The position numbers and the translations under genes were made by a program. A stretch of DNA of 64,000 bases from NCBI GenBank assembly GCA_037893245.1, contig JBAIAA010001144.1, forward strand, positions 304,878 through 368,877. The letters are read 5' to 3'. Shown here in pieces: positions 55,250 through 64,000 of the stretch. This stretch comes from Crossaster papposus. Its lineage: Eukaryota; Echinodermata; Asteroidea; Velatida; Solasteridae. The notes below the pieces were generated by a model that searched no databases, was not told where the DNA came from, and saw only the letters and a program-made list of their open reading frames with translations. The first letter of the stretch is position 1. The number at the start of each line of letters is the position of its first letter.

Positions 55250-55374
55250 TGACTGGTTGAAGGACAACCAACATATCGGTTATGAATGACCAATAGATTG
55301 GTTGATACCTTCAACCAATATGACTGGTTGACGGACAACCAACGCATTGGTTACGCTTTAACCAACACGTTGGT
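55250..55374. repeat. two imperfect units of GACTGGTTG...CAACCAAC
   Basis: The first unit starts near 55251 and the second near 55322; both contain GGACAACCAAC and TTGGTTA. It resembles the CCAAC-rich subterminal parts of the CACTG element at 48897-50850. Confidence 0.6.
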
Positions 55375-55377
55375 TAA

Positions 55378-55763
55378 AGGGATCGTATACGTTTGGTAAT
55401 TGGAACCCCACTGTTTGTTTCAATCCTATATAGATATATACCATAAAACTAACCTGTCAACATTTCATTTAAAAAGGTGGTAGCGATTTTGAGATGATTA
55501 TTCCTGAAAATCTAGAGCGGTTATGTCCACGCAGAAAGAATAATCTGCATTGGAATACACAGTCTGAGAAACGTCACTGCAGTAACGCTTCACAGATTCA
55601 ATTTGTTTGGGATAAAAAGTCATATCTTTTTCCATAACCGCAGTACTTCAAAGTGAAAAGTTTCTAAAATTGCATTATACTATCCAAAGCTGCTGTACTT
55701 CTTACCAAGTAAGTTTTTATTGCCATTCATTATTGGAGTAATTACCAAACGTACACGATCCCT
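55378..55763. mobile_element. 386-bp MITE with TTAA duplication, complete copy B
   Basis: Same family as 54411-54784 in opposite orientation, with TTAA at 55374-55377 and 55764-55767. Internal blocks such as GAGAAACGTCACTGCAGTAA are shared. Confidence 0.85.
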
Positions 55764-56251
55764 TTAAAGACTTTCCTTTATCAGCTATTTCTCATTGTGA
55801 CGAACTTAATTGGAGAATTAAGATTGATTTTCTTAATTTGAGTATGCAAATGTATTATACAAAAGTTAAATTTAGTAATTTGACTTAGCTGGGGTCAGTG
55901 ATAGTTTTTCGATCCAAATTTTATTGTAATCTTATTTCTCTGGTATTACCACTTTTTGGTTCATATTATTAGATTCTTGCTTTCAGTATAAAATCCTATA
56001 GTTCAGTCATTATTTTGTTCTGTGCCCAAGTCCATAGTGTACATGTACGTGTGTGTAGCTGCGTAGTACATGTACAGTTCCCTTTGCTAGCTATAATGAG
56101 GTTGCCCTGGTCCTTTTCTCCAGGGGGTTGACCATGAAGTTGACCCTCCAATAACCCAGCCAATGTTGAAAGACTGAAATTCCCTGACCGCACATAAAAC
56201 TGCCAGTCTGTAAACCACAAGCCCCAATATGAAGAATAAGTTAAGACAGGA

Positions 56252-56625
56252 TTAAGGTACCAACTTTTACGAGAGTGTGTTGGTAATGTATAGTTATAGA
56301 TATATACCATAAAACTAACCTTCACAAATTTCATTTCAAAAGGTGGTAGCGATTTTGAGATATTGCCAAAATTCTGGAGCGGTTTAGTCCACGCAGGAAG
56401 AATAATCTGCTTTGGAATACACACTCTGAGAAACGTCACTGCAGTAACGCTTCTAAGATTTAAATCTTTGGGGATAAAAAGGTGATATATTTTCCATAAC
56501 CGCAGTACTTCGAAGTGAAAAGTTTCTAAAAATGCATTATACTATCCAAAGCTGTTCTATTTATTACCAAGTAGGTTTTTATTGCCATTAATTTTTGGAG
56601 TAATTACCAAACGTATACGATCCCT
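56252..56625. mobile_element. MITE copy C, left end replaced by hairpin-repeat end
   Basis: The right end ACGTATACGATCCCT is intact and followed by TTAA (56626-56629). The left side starts TTAAGGTACCAACTTTTACG, the end of the hairpin repeat, so a recombination or nested insertion has swapped the terminus. Confidence 0.65.
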
Positions 56626-56629
56626 TTAA

Positions 56630-57811
56630 GTAACTGGTTTTTTTTCTGTTCAAAGACGGAAAACAGCAAGAAAACACTGAAATTATAGACTGGTGTAAAG
56701 CACGAGCCAAGAAGGTTTGAAGAAACTGGCAAAAATTAAGAATATTTATCAGTATAGATATTTTACAGGCGTATATCTTTAAATCCAAATTGTTCACTGT
56801 AAATGAAATGATTTTTACAACTTTGTTAAAATACGCTGATGTAGTATGACATTCTTCACTCACCCGCACTATATGGACCTTCTTCCCCCTACTCGATATG
56901 AGAGAGTCGTTCTCTCAATCTGCGCAGTGCCCATAATGTCTCCCAGCTGCGTACCAGAACTTCTCCTTATAAATTTATTAAACAGGTAGTTGCAGTATGT
57001 TTGAATCTTTTAATGTAGTTTTCAATGCTGAAAGATGTAATTTTGTATGTAAATTAATTGTGTAATTTTAATTGTTTTTTTTCTCACAGCTGTAATTTTT
57101 ACTCTAATTTGGCAATTGACCACGAGTGTAAAACAATAAATTTAACTATCTATCTATCAATCAGAAATGTACATAATTGCATGCAAATCTGGCACAAAAC
57201 AAATAAAGTTTAAGACGGATTTCGTATTATCCAGTGCGTATAATACAGATTTAGTTTTTTTATGCCGGAGTGGGGCGGGGCGGGGGGGGGGGGGGGGGGG
57301 GGGGAGTATCTTTATGCTAGATACCCACTTTCTGTGCAAAATTTCTCCAAAATAAACCAATCTACCACCCCTGAAGTGGACGTAATCATAATCTCAAATG
57401 TGGGTTTACATTCCGGTTATCACTCCAAACCTAATTGAAAAGGGTCGAGACGGAATTGGAAAATTGAAGCGCTGAACCTCTGATGGCCTGGATCATGGAT
57501 TTGGAGCTAGCCATATTGTGGAGGGATCCTTTTTTTGTAATGTATATTTTAACATCATTCGTTTTTAGGGGTGTTTGAGGTGAGACTGAACACCTGTAAG
57601 AGTTTCTGATTATTTAAACAGAATTTTAAAGTATGGTCATGATCACTGGTGCCCGATAATTTTTACACAGGGAACACCTCTAAGTATTTCGTAACAAAAC
57701 GTTTCTCAGTCCAACTTGGATGTCCGTTTTTAACATAAGGTGTTTTTTTCATTACAAAACCGAGCCCAATCTAACATTCTGGGGGTTATTAGCCTCGTGC
57801 TTGTTTAACCC
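56630..57811. other. unassigned; poly(G) run
   Basis: A run of about 23 G lies at 57282-57304. No gene was recognised. Confidence 0.45.
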
Positions 57812-58690
57812 CAGGTATAATAATAATAATAAGATTAAGAATAATGTGAGCATTTATATAGCGCTCAAACACAGAAGAAACTGGTATCAGAGCGCGTAAC
57901 AAAATACATGTACAAGGAACAAAAAAAAACACAAAAAAAAACAATTAAAATAGAAAAGTCTTAAAATCTTTCTTGAACTTTGTTAATAATGTGGCATGAC
58001 GGATGCAGTGAGGCCAGTTATTCCATAGCTTAGGACCTGCAGCGTAAAAACCCTTGTCACCAGACAGAGTGTTTGATTTAGGCACCGTAACTAGTCTATC
58101 ATCATCGCCTGAGCGAAGTTCGGATTTCCTTAATTGATAGGGAATGATGAGGTCTGAAAGATACGTTGGTGCCTGTTTGGTGAAACATTTGTATACAACA
58201 GTTATCAACAAATCTTAAACACAATACGCGAGTCGACAGGCAACCATGGAGTTGTTTGAGAAATGGCGACGCAAGATCATACTTTTTAGCCTGGAAAACA
58301 AGTTTAGCTGCACGATTTTGGAGACGCTGAAGACGTTTAATATCAGAACCATTTATACCATGAAGAAGAGAGTTAGCATAATCTAAACGCGATGTAACAA
58401 GAGCACGAACGGCGTGATGGCAAGTAGTCTGGTCAATAAACATTCTAATTTAAGATAAATTGCGGATATGGAAGTACATGTATAGTGAACGACAAATCGA
58501 AGTCACATGGGTGGACATGTTCAAATTTTGGTTAAATTCCACACCAAGATTTCTGACGGAGGTGGATGGCCTGATGACAATCTTACCAATCTTGAGAGAA
58601 ATGTCCTGCAACGTATGAGATAATCTTGGAGTGACAGCAACAAAGAATTCAATTACACCAATGGGCTTACCCCAATTGCAGTCACTTCAC
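57812..58690 (-). pseudogene. L2-like LINE 3' portion
   Basis: Minus-strand blocks: SVRNLGVEFNQNLNMSTHV (about 58500-58560), TTCHHAVRALVTSRLDYANSLL (58370-58440), IKRLQRLQNRAAKLVF (58290-58340), then after frameshifts ADYKCFTKQAPTYLSDLI-like and RSGDDDRLV (57960-58200). The 3' end has GAGCGCTATATAAATGCTC and an (ATT)n tail near 57815-57830, typical of L2 elements. It is a relative of 39216-40165 and more decayed. Confidence 0.8.
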
Positions 58691-58755
58691 CACATCTATT
58701 GTTATGCCAAGAAAGCATTGTGTCCTTAGAAGCGACGGTTACGTAATGCATTGGA

Positions 58756-59021
58756 CGGTTATTATTATTATTAATTATTTCTGGTAATGAAACCAAGGAT
58801 CCCTCAAAAGCACTCTAGGCACTGTAGCTTGTGAGCCTGAAGAAACCTGCAGCGAGAAGACAATGAGAAAAAGGTACAGTTTTAGAGGTGGACGGAAAAC
58901 CCCAGAAGAATATTCTGGAGAAAACCCACGGAATCAGGCAGGACTTTAGCCCAGGCCGGATTCGAACCCGGGTCACAGCGGTGCAGGGAAGGCGAGGCCA
59001 GAACTGCTAGGCCAACCTCAG
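58756..59021 (-). mobile_element. tRNA-derived SINE
   Basis: On the minus strand the head reads GGTTGGCCTAGCAGTTCTGG (A box TGGCCTAGCAG) and then, 30-odd bases on, GGGTTCGAATCC (B box), the two internal polymerase III promoter elements. The body runs to GAGGGATCCTTGG and an (AAT)n-like tail near 58756-58785. The tail type is like that of the L2 LINEs in this window, which could supply the enzyme in trans; this is inference. Confidence 0.8.
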
Positions 59022-59318
59022 AAACGATGCTGGCGCCCTCTCTAACGTACACCGTAGAGCACGCCAAGAGCTTCAAATAGGTCGTTTTGGCTAACTCACA
59101 AACGCTCGCAAAATTCCGAGCAGAATTGTGTCGTACATGCGCGTATGACGTTGCGTGCATACGTGATGTAACAGAAACTTGACTAATGAGTCTCAGCGAT
59201 TATCCACGCAACGTCACACGCGCATTAAATGCGACCCGATTCTGCTTGAAATTTTGTCGATGTGAGTAGTCTGAGTAGCCTGCCAAGACGACCTATTAGA
59301 AGGTCATGACGTGTTCTA

Positions 59319-60216
59319 CAGGGTGAACCTAAAAAAACGAAACCCACCGGAAAATGGCCATAATTCCGAAAGTATATATTTCATTGAAAAACTGAAGTCA
59401 ATATCAGAAAGTAGGAGCTACAAGCTTTCTTCTGACACCTACATCGCAGGCCTACGGTCACTGGTAACTGAGTACCATTGTCTTGAAAACCATAGGCAGA
59501 TTTCAGAAATGTCCAAATAGGTGTGCGTGTTGTTATCTTCGTGTAGGCAAATAAGGTCGCCTGGAAAAGAACAAGAACATAATTCCCTTTGTTATAACCT
59601 GTTTATTTGAAACAATAAAAATGAAAACACTTATTTGGCTTTCATAAGCATCTTTTTCAGTCCTTAAGGTTCGATTCCTTCAACATGGCCGCCACCTCTC
59701 TCAACGCAAATTTAACATCGTCTTTGCATATCCTGCACTGCTCTCCTCACCATCCCCGGATCTTGTCGTAAAATGTCAACTTCTTGCTGAATCCTCTGCC
59801 GTAATTCCACAAGGTCCCGTGGGGGGACTAGCGTAGGCCTTATTCTTAAGGTATCCCCAAAGGAAAAAGTCACATGGAGTTAGGTCAGGGGATCGTGGTG
59901 GCCACTCCACTTCATGATTCAAGGCAATCACATGGTGTGCAAAGAGTTCTCGAAGACGTTCCCTGACAGCGATAAGTCGATGGGCAGGAGCACCATCTTG
60001 GGCCCACCACAGACTGATTTGGACATTTCTGAAATCTGCCTATGGTTTTCAAGACAATGGTACTCAGTTACCAGTGACCGTAGGCCTGCAATGTAGGTGT
60101 CAGAAGAAAGCTTGTAGCTCCTACTTTCTGATATTGACTTCAGTTTTTCCATGAAATATATACTTTCGGAAATATGGCCATTTTCCGGTGAGTTTCGTTT
60201 TTTTAGGTTCACCCTG
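59319..60216 (-). mobile_element. mariner-superfamily element with 200-bp inverted repeats
   Basis: The ends CAGGGTGAACCTAAAAAAAC are inverted at 59319 and 60216, flanked by TA at 59317-59318 and 60217-60218. TA duplication is the mark of Tc1/mariner transposons. The inverted repeats extend about 200 bp (59319-59518 and 60018-60216), far longer than the usual 20-30 bp. The identical 67-residue open frames found on opposite strands are just the two repeats. The middle holds the C-terminal part of a transposase. Confidence 0.88.
59810..60022 (-). pseudogene. mariner-type transposase C-terminal fragment, apparent DD41D
   Basis: The minus strand reads ISLWWAQDGAPAHR, then VRERLRELFAHHV, then EWPPRSPDLTPCDFFLWGYL. 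QDGAPAH carries the second catalytic aspartate and SPDLTPCD the third. I count 41 residues between them, compared with 34 in classical mariner, as in the rosa/VS-type DD41D branch. The first aspartate and DNA-binding domain are missing: the frame hits a stop where the inverted repeat begins, so this copy cannot be autonomous. Confidence 0.75.
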
Positions 60217-60431
60217 TACATCGTACGTTAGAAGGCGCCCGCATCAGCGGCCTACCAACGCGAGCTGCATACCGCGCGATTAGGACGTCTTGCAACCCAG
60301 ATTAGTTTTGGGCCTTCGATCGTTTCGTCTTCGACCTATATTTAAGCTCCCAACTTTGAGAACTCTAGCCACATTCTGGTTCCTGTTACGTTTGTGCTTC
60401 AGAAACATGCAGTCCCTTGACTAGCCTAGGT

Positions 60432-61022
60432 CAAGGCGTTCATCGTTACCCGTCTGTACGTATGCCTACAGCGTAGCGGTAATCGGAGCTCAAACAACTA
60501 CCTCACGCGGCCACTATAAAGTTTTAATTAACTTAAAAAGTAGCTTCAGTTGATTTGCGTAATGATAGTGGCCGTATGAGGTCGCTGTATCTTTTGCTGC
60601 GTTCCAATCGCGTCGTGTTTATCGTGTTCACCGTGAATTTCTCCATGTTCACGAGTAGGTTGCGGTCCAAACGCTACTCACCAAGACGCACGCGCACAGT
60701 CGAGTTGGTCGTGCGGTAAGGATATTCTTTATCGTGCAAAAACTCGTACGTGAACCAACACGCATAAGCGAGTATTTCATTCGTTTATGAAGGCGTGAAC
60801 ATGGAGAAAAAAATTCCACCTCGAGATCACCACTGGTACGTGAACACGAGTTACCAGGCGATTAGAACGCCATATACGACTCGTGAACTCGTGAACACGA
60901 TGAACACGACGCGATTGGAACGCAGCATTTGCACTAGCTTTGCAAGGCGTTCATCGTTACCCGTCCGTACGTATACGGCGCAGCGGTAATCAGAGCTCAA
61001 ACAACGACCTCACGCGGCCATG
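60432..61022. repeat. 80-bp direct duplication flanking a foldback MITE
   Basis: 60432-60514 and 60943-61022 share CAAGGCGTTCATCGTTACCC, CAGCGGTAATC and GCTCAAACAAC. Between them lies the foldback at 60596-60926. Confidence 0.65.
60596..60926. mobile_element. 331-bp foldback MITE
   Basis: The ends GCTGCGTTCCAATCGCGTCG are inverted at both sides; GTTCACGAG and CGTGTTCA strings recur within. A 3-bp TTT duplication is possible but not decisive. Confidence 0.65.
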
Positions 61023-61029
61023 CAAATCA

Positions 61030-61831
61030 ACTGAAGATACTTGAACGCCTTGGATCAATGGTTAAGTTGAGGTTTTGGGGACGTTGCTCATTATGCTAAT
61101 AGTTAAGCTAACCTTTAAAGTCGTTTTTTTATTGGTCGACCGTTGCGTAGAAACTGCCTAATTGGAGTTAGCGGTGAACGGTCATAGCAATTGTTTACAC
61201 ACGTACGTGTACATGTACAGAACACCACCATCGTTGACATAATATTTTATCGGAGAAATTTGAGTGATTTTTACGACGGCTTGTAGGAATAACACATAGA
61301 GATTTGAACTGTCTGGCTTGATTGGTGAGGGTCGCAGTTATTTTCGCTCGTTTTGCTGGGTATTTGCTTGAATGTTGACAAAGTTTTGGTCAAAACTAGT
61401 TGTGTTTTAGCTGCTAATAGTTTTGAGTTTTCAACCGCGGCGACTGGAGAAGGCCGCGACTCCATTGAAACGTATCGAACTAGGCCCTACATTATATCGC
61501 ACGCATCTAATCCAGCTGAAAAAACCTCCCCCCTGTAAAACGCGGAACTCTGATAATTAAATGCTTGCCGGCTAAATTTTTGCAAATAAAATAATTAGAG
61601 GAGTTATTGAGGATATAAGACACTTGTCCCTATTAAAATTCCGATATTGCGATCATTTTGAAGGTTGGTTCTGCAGCCGTAAACATGCCCCCCTCCCCAC
61701 AGCGTTTGACCATGCTTAGACGACCATTACAATGTGGCGATAACGCACAGACCAGCATGCCTGGGTATAATGCCGATTATGCGGCGATAAGAAACTGACC
61801 AAACACTCTTAAAAACGCTTGGTATGTACCA

Positions 61832-61870
<39 letters not shown>

Positions 61871-62319
61871 AAGAAAGTGCGCCACCAACGTTGGAATGTA
61901 TCTCATTCGTTCTTCCACGCTCATGAGCCACACATCTCACACAGTAAATACGTATGATCGCTACCGCGAAGCGCACCATTGAAACACGTACAGATTTGCT
62001 CCGTGTATCGCTCTCCGCATCATTTAGTGATTCATACAACGTCCGCAAAGCCAGGTACGCAGGCACGATCTACACGGATTTTGTTTGGGGCGATGTCATT
62101 TTCTGCCATTTTCGTTCGAAAACAACACGATAAAACGCAAGGGGGTCACAGGCAGATTTTTTTTAAAATTCAGTATATCACTGCTACATCCTTTTTTAAC
62201 GTATCCATGGAAAAAAATTAGTGGGGTCAAAGCACGATTTTTCACAATTTATCGATTATTATTGCCCTTTTTAGGGGAGGTATTTGTTAACGTCGTTTGA
62301 GTATTTGTGCCACAATCTC
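61030..62319. other. no gene; 35-base poly(G) tract in a repeat
   Basis: A G run lies at 61832-61866, followed by AAGTGCGCCACCAACGTTG, the same arrangement as at 63892-64000. The proline-rich minus-strand frames are artefacts of the G run. Confidence 0.6.
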
Positions 62320-62560
62320 CACGCGCATCAACGGTACGTCAACGGCTTAATTTTTTTCGACTGCTTTTTTCATTTTCAATACAATTTTTGCCATTGGATG
62401 ATAAACATTAAGGTAAATAACAACCTTGTACAACTACAAAAGACAAGATGTTAAGATTGGATGCCAAAAACTCTTCATTTTTCGAGTGAGAAAATTGTTT
62501 CCCCCCTATTTTGAGAATGGACGGTACCACAGCGTTTCGCAATCACAGCCTCGAAGTGGC
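62320..62560 (-). repeat. dispersed repeat, inverted copy of 47638-47870
   Basis: The same blocks as the partner in reverse complement, with a few indels and substitutions. Probably an eroded transposon of unknown type. Confidence 0.65.
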
Positions 62561-62748
62561 GTGTATTTCTGGACGGATAACGACGGACGAATAACAACGA
62601 ACTCGCCTTGACCAAGGCTACATTTGCACGGCCGGTGAGCGCGAGCTATAGCAGCACATGCAGGGCCGGGCAGAGGGCGCGCGTTGGCGTGTATTTCTGG
62701 ACGGATAACGACAGACGGATAACGGCGAACGCGCCTTGACCAAGGCTA
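62558..62748. repeat. 63-bp direct duplication
   Basis: 62558-62620 and 62686-62748 both run from GGCGTGTATTTCTGGACGGA to TTGACCAAGGCTA, with few differences. Confidence 0.75.
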
Positions 62749-62749
62749 T

Positions 62750-63890
62750 CCCTTGACTAGTCTTGGTTCCAAGACCTTCGTGTTGTTTATTTCGCGATCA
62801 CTGACACAAACCACCGATGTTATAGAGGGCGCTATTTCACGACGAACCGCCACCCGTGAACTGGACCCACTCGAAGGTCTTGGATAAGTTGGCTCATTAG
62901 GGGCGAGGTCAGACTATTGTAATATATGCAGTAGGCCTATTCATATCACGTGATAATGATGGGACGGTTAAGCAAATACGTGCAGACCCGAGGGTTATTG
63001 TGTCGCAAAACATGTCCAGACTCGCCGCGATTGACCTGTGTACACATATATACAATGTACAATGTACATTGTACGTCGGCACAGCAAATTATGGCTGCCC
63101 CGGCGTTTATTTGTGACTGCGGGTGCAGAGGTATTTGTCTTTGGTGTTTAAATTTGTGATGAGTGAAACCACCTTGCTCTGTGGTGAAAACCTCCTAAAA
63201 TGATAATTTCCCCTTTGATTTCAGGGAAACCGTAGCCAACTTCACGTACGTTCGATCTGTTCCTTTCTCTATGGTTCGATACACTGGAATAAAAAATAAA
63301 CTTCCCCGCTCCGCGGCACCACATTATTAACTCCTGAAGCGATGTTGCAGCGGGACTCGACGAGATCGGTACGGGTACAATGCGGCCAGGCCGCGCCTGT
63401 CTGCGGCTGCAGCTAGCTTGCACTATCACTGCCCCGGAAGATCGGCCACAAAATGCTATTAAGTCTGCACATTTCGCGCAATGCATTGACGGATGCATAC
63501 AGTCGCCATCACATACACTGTACAATGATAACGACCGAGGATCGATATTGTGTTTTATTCCTTACTATACCCTAACCGTAGAGCTTGCCCCAACGATCGA
63601 GGACCGAATTCGGACAAGCAAACCGTCCTTCGAGGATCCTTTGTTCCTTTTGTTCTCTTTTGTGTTTCGATCCTCGATCGTATAAATACGATACAAGAAC
63701 ACTGTCTTGTGTACACCTAGGCCTACGTACACATGTACAGTCCATATCGTGTATTTGTGTATAATGAATAATTCATGATCAGGCTCAAACTCGGTCGCTG
63801 ATTGGATCCCTCGGAAAAGCGAGGGAGAATCGTCGAAAACTAAGATTAAAGTTAACAATTGCTTGCCAACTAGTGCTAGACCCTTTGGGG
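62750..63890. other. unassigned
   Basis: No gene or element was recognised. The overlapping open frames at 63148-63685 occur on both strands and show no family features. Confidence 0.4.
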
Positions 63891-63891
<1 letters not shown>

Positions 63892-63922
<31 letters not shown>

Positions 63923-64000
63923 GTGGGGGGGGGGGGGGGGGGGGGGGGGGGCGGAAGGGGTCCCAAAAAAGTGCGCCACCAACGTTGAAATGTATCTCAT
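63892..64000. repeat. poly(G) tract and flanking repeat, second copy
   Basis: Two G runs (63892-63921 and 63925-63951) separated by AGT, then AAGTGCGCCACCAACGTTG as at 61875. The window ends inside the repeat. Confidence 0.8.

Noticed and set aside
59311-60221. Two conserved 67-residue proteins on opposite strands
   Set aside because: Identical because they are the inverted repeats of the mariner-type element, not genes.
63565-63966. Proline-rich minus-strand proteins (also at 61727-62066 and 15295-15676)
   Set aside because: The proline runs are read from poly(G) tracts inside repeats; no conserved domain nearby.

Overview
This is animal genomic DNA, most likely from a marine invertebrate deuterostome (echinoderm, hemichordate or lancelet type). 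The clues are a two-exon fucosyltransferase gene with consensus GT-AG splice sites, tRNA-derived short repeats, and a mixture of DIRS, L2/CR1-like LINE, piggyBac, mariner and CACTG-ended DNA transposons. Many ACATGTAC palindromes and long poly(G) runs are also present. No species can be named from the sequence alone. Nothing bacterial or phage-like is visible, and operons, Shine-Dalgarno sites and CRISPR arrays do not apply.

The only host protein gene I can support is an alpha-1,3-fucosyltransferase on the minus strand. Exon 1 (41813-42258) encodes the type II membrane anchor and stem. Exon 2 (29165-29990) encodes the GT10 catalytic domain. They join in phase to give 423 residues. The 11.8 kb intron between them is packed with nested foldback elements, an L2-like LINE and a DIRS fragment.

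Almost everything else is transposon-derived. From left to right: a decayed DIRS element (about 1-5140) broken by a LINE (about 2040-3590); a DNA-transposase fragment (5880-6230); a 187-bp tandem duplication (7051-7410); a 314-bp MITE with an 8-bp target duplication (7547-7860) whose sister copy sits inside the next element; a complete-ended but defective piggyBac transposon (10939-13507); a TIR element carrying a tRNA-like module (18528-18919, sister at 42567-42984); a palindromic TTAA MITE (21416-21890); a young non-autonomous LTR retrotransposon (22058-25803) inside an older LINE; and then the fucosyltransferase locus.

To the right of the gene lie hairpin and TTAA MITE families (44671-45035 and 54411-56625), LINE fragments (46437-47455, 48400-51720 and 57812-58690), and a CACTG...CAGTG transposon whose removal restores the reading frame of the LINE it interrupts (48897-50850). 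Beyond these are a 1.7 kb inverted-repeat element with an internal tandem array (51754-53449), a tRNA-derived SINE (58756-59021), a mariner-superfamily element with apparent DD41D spacing (59319-60216), and a terminal region of short duplications and poly(G) tracts.

The elements do not form a working pathway. What they record is a layered history of insertion, and several layers can be ordered from intact target-site duplications. All family calls rest on motif recognition by eye; no database search or folding program was run.
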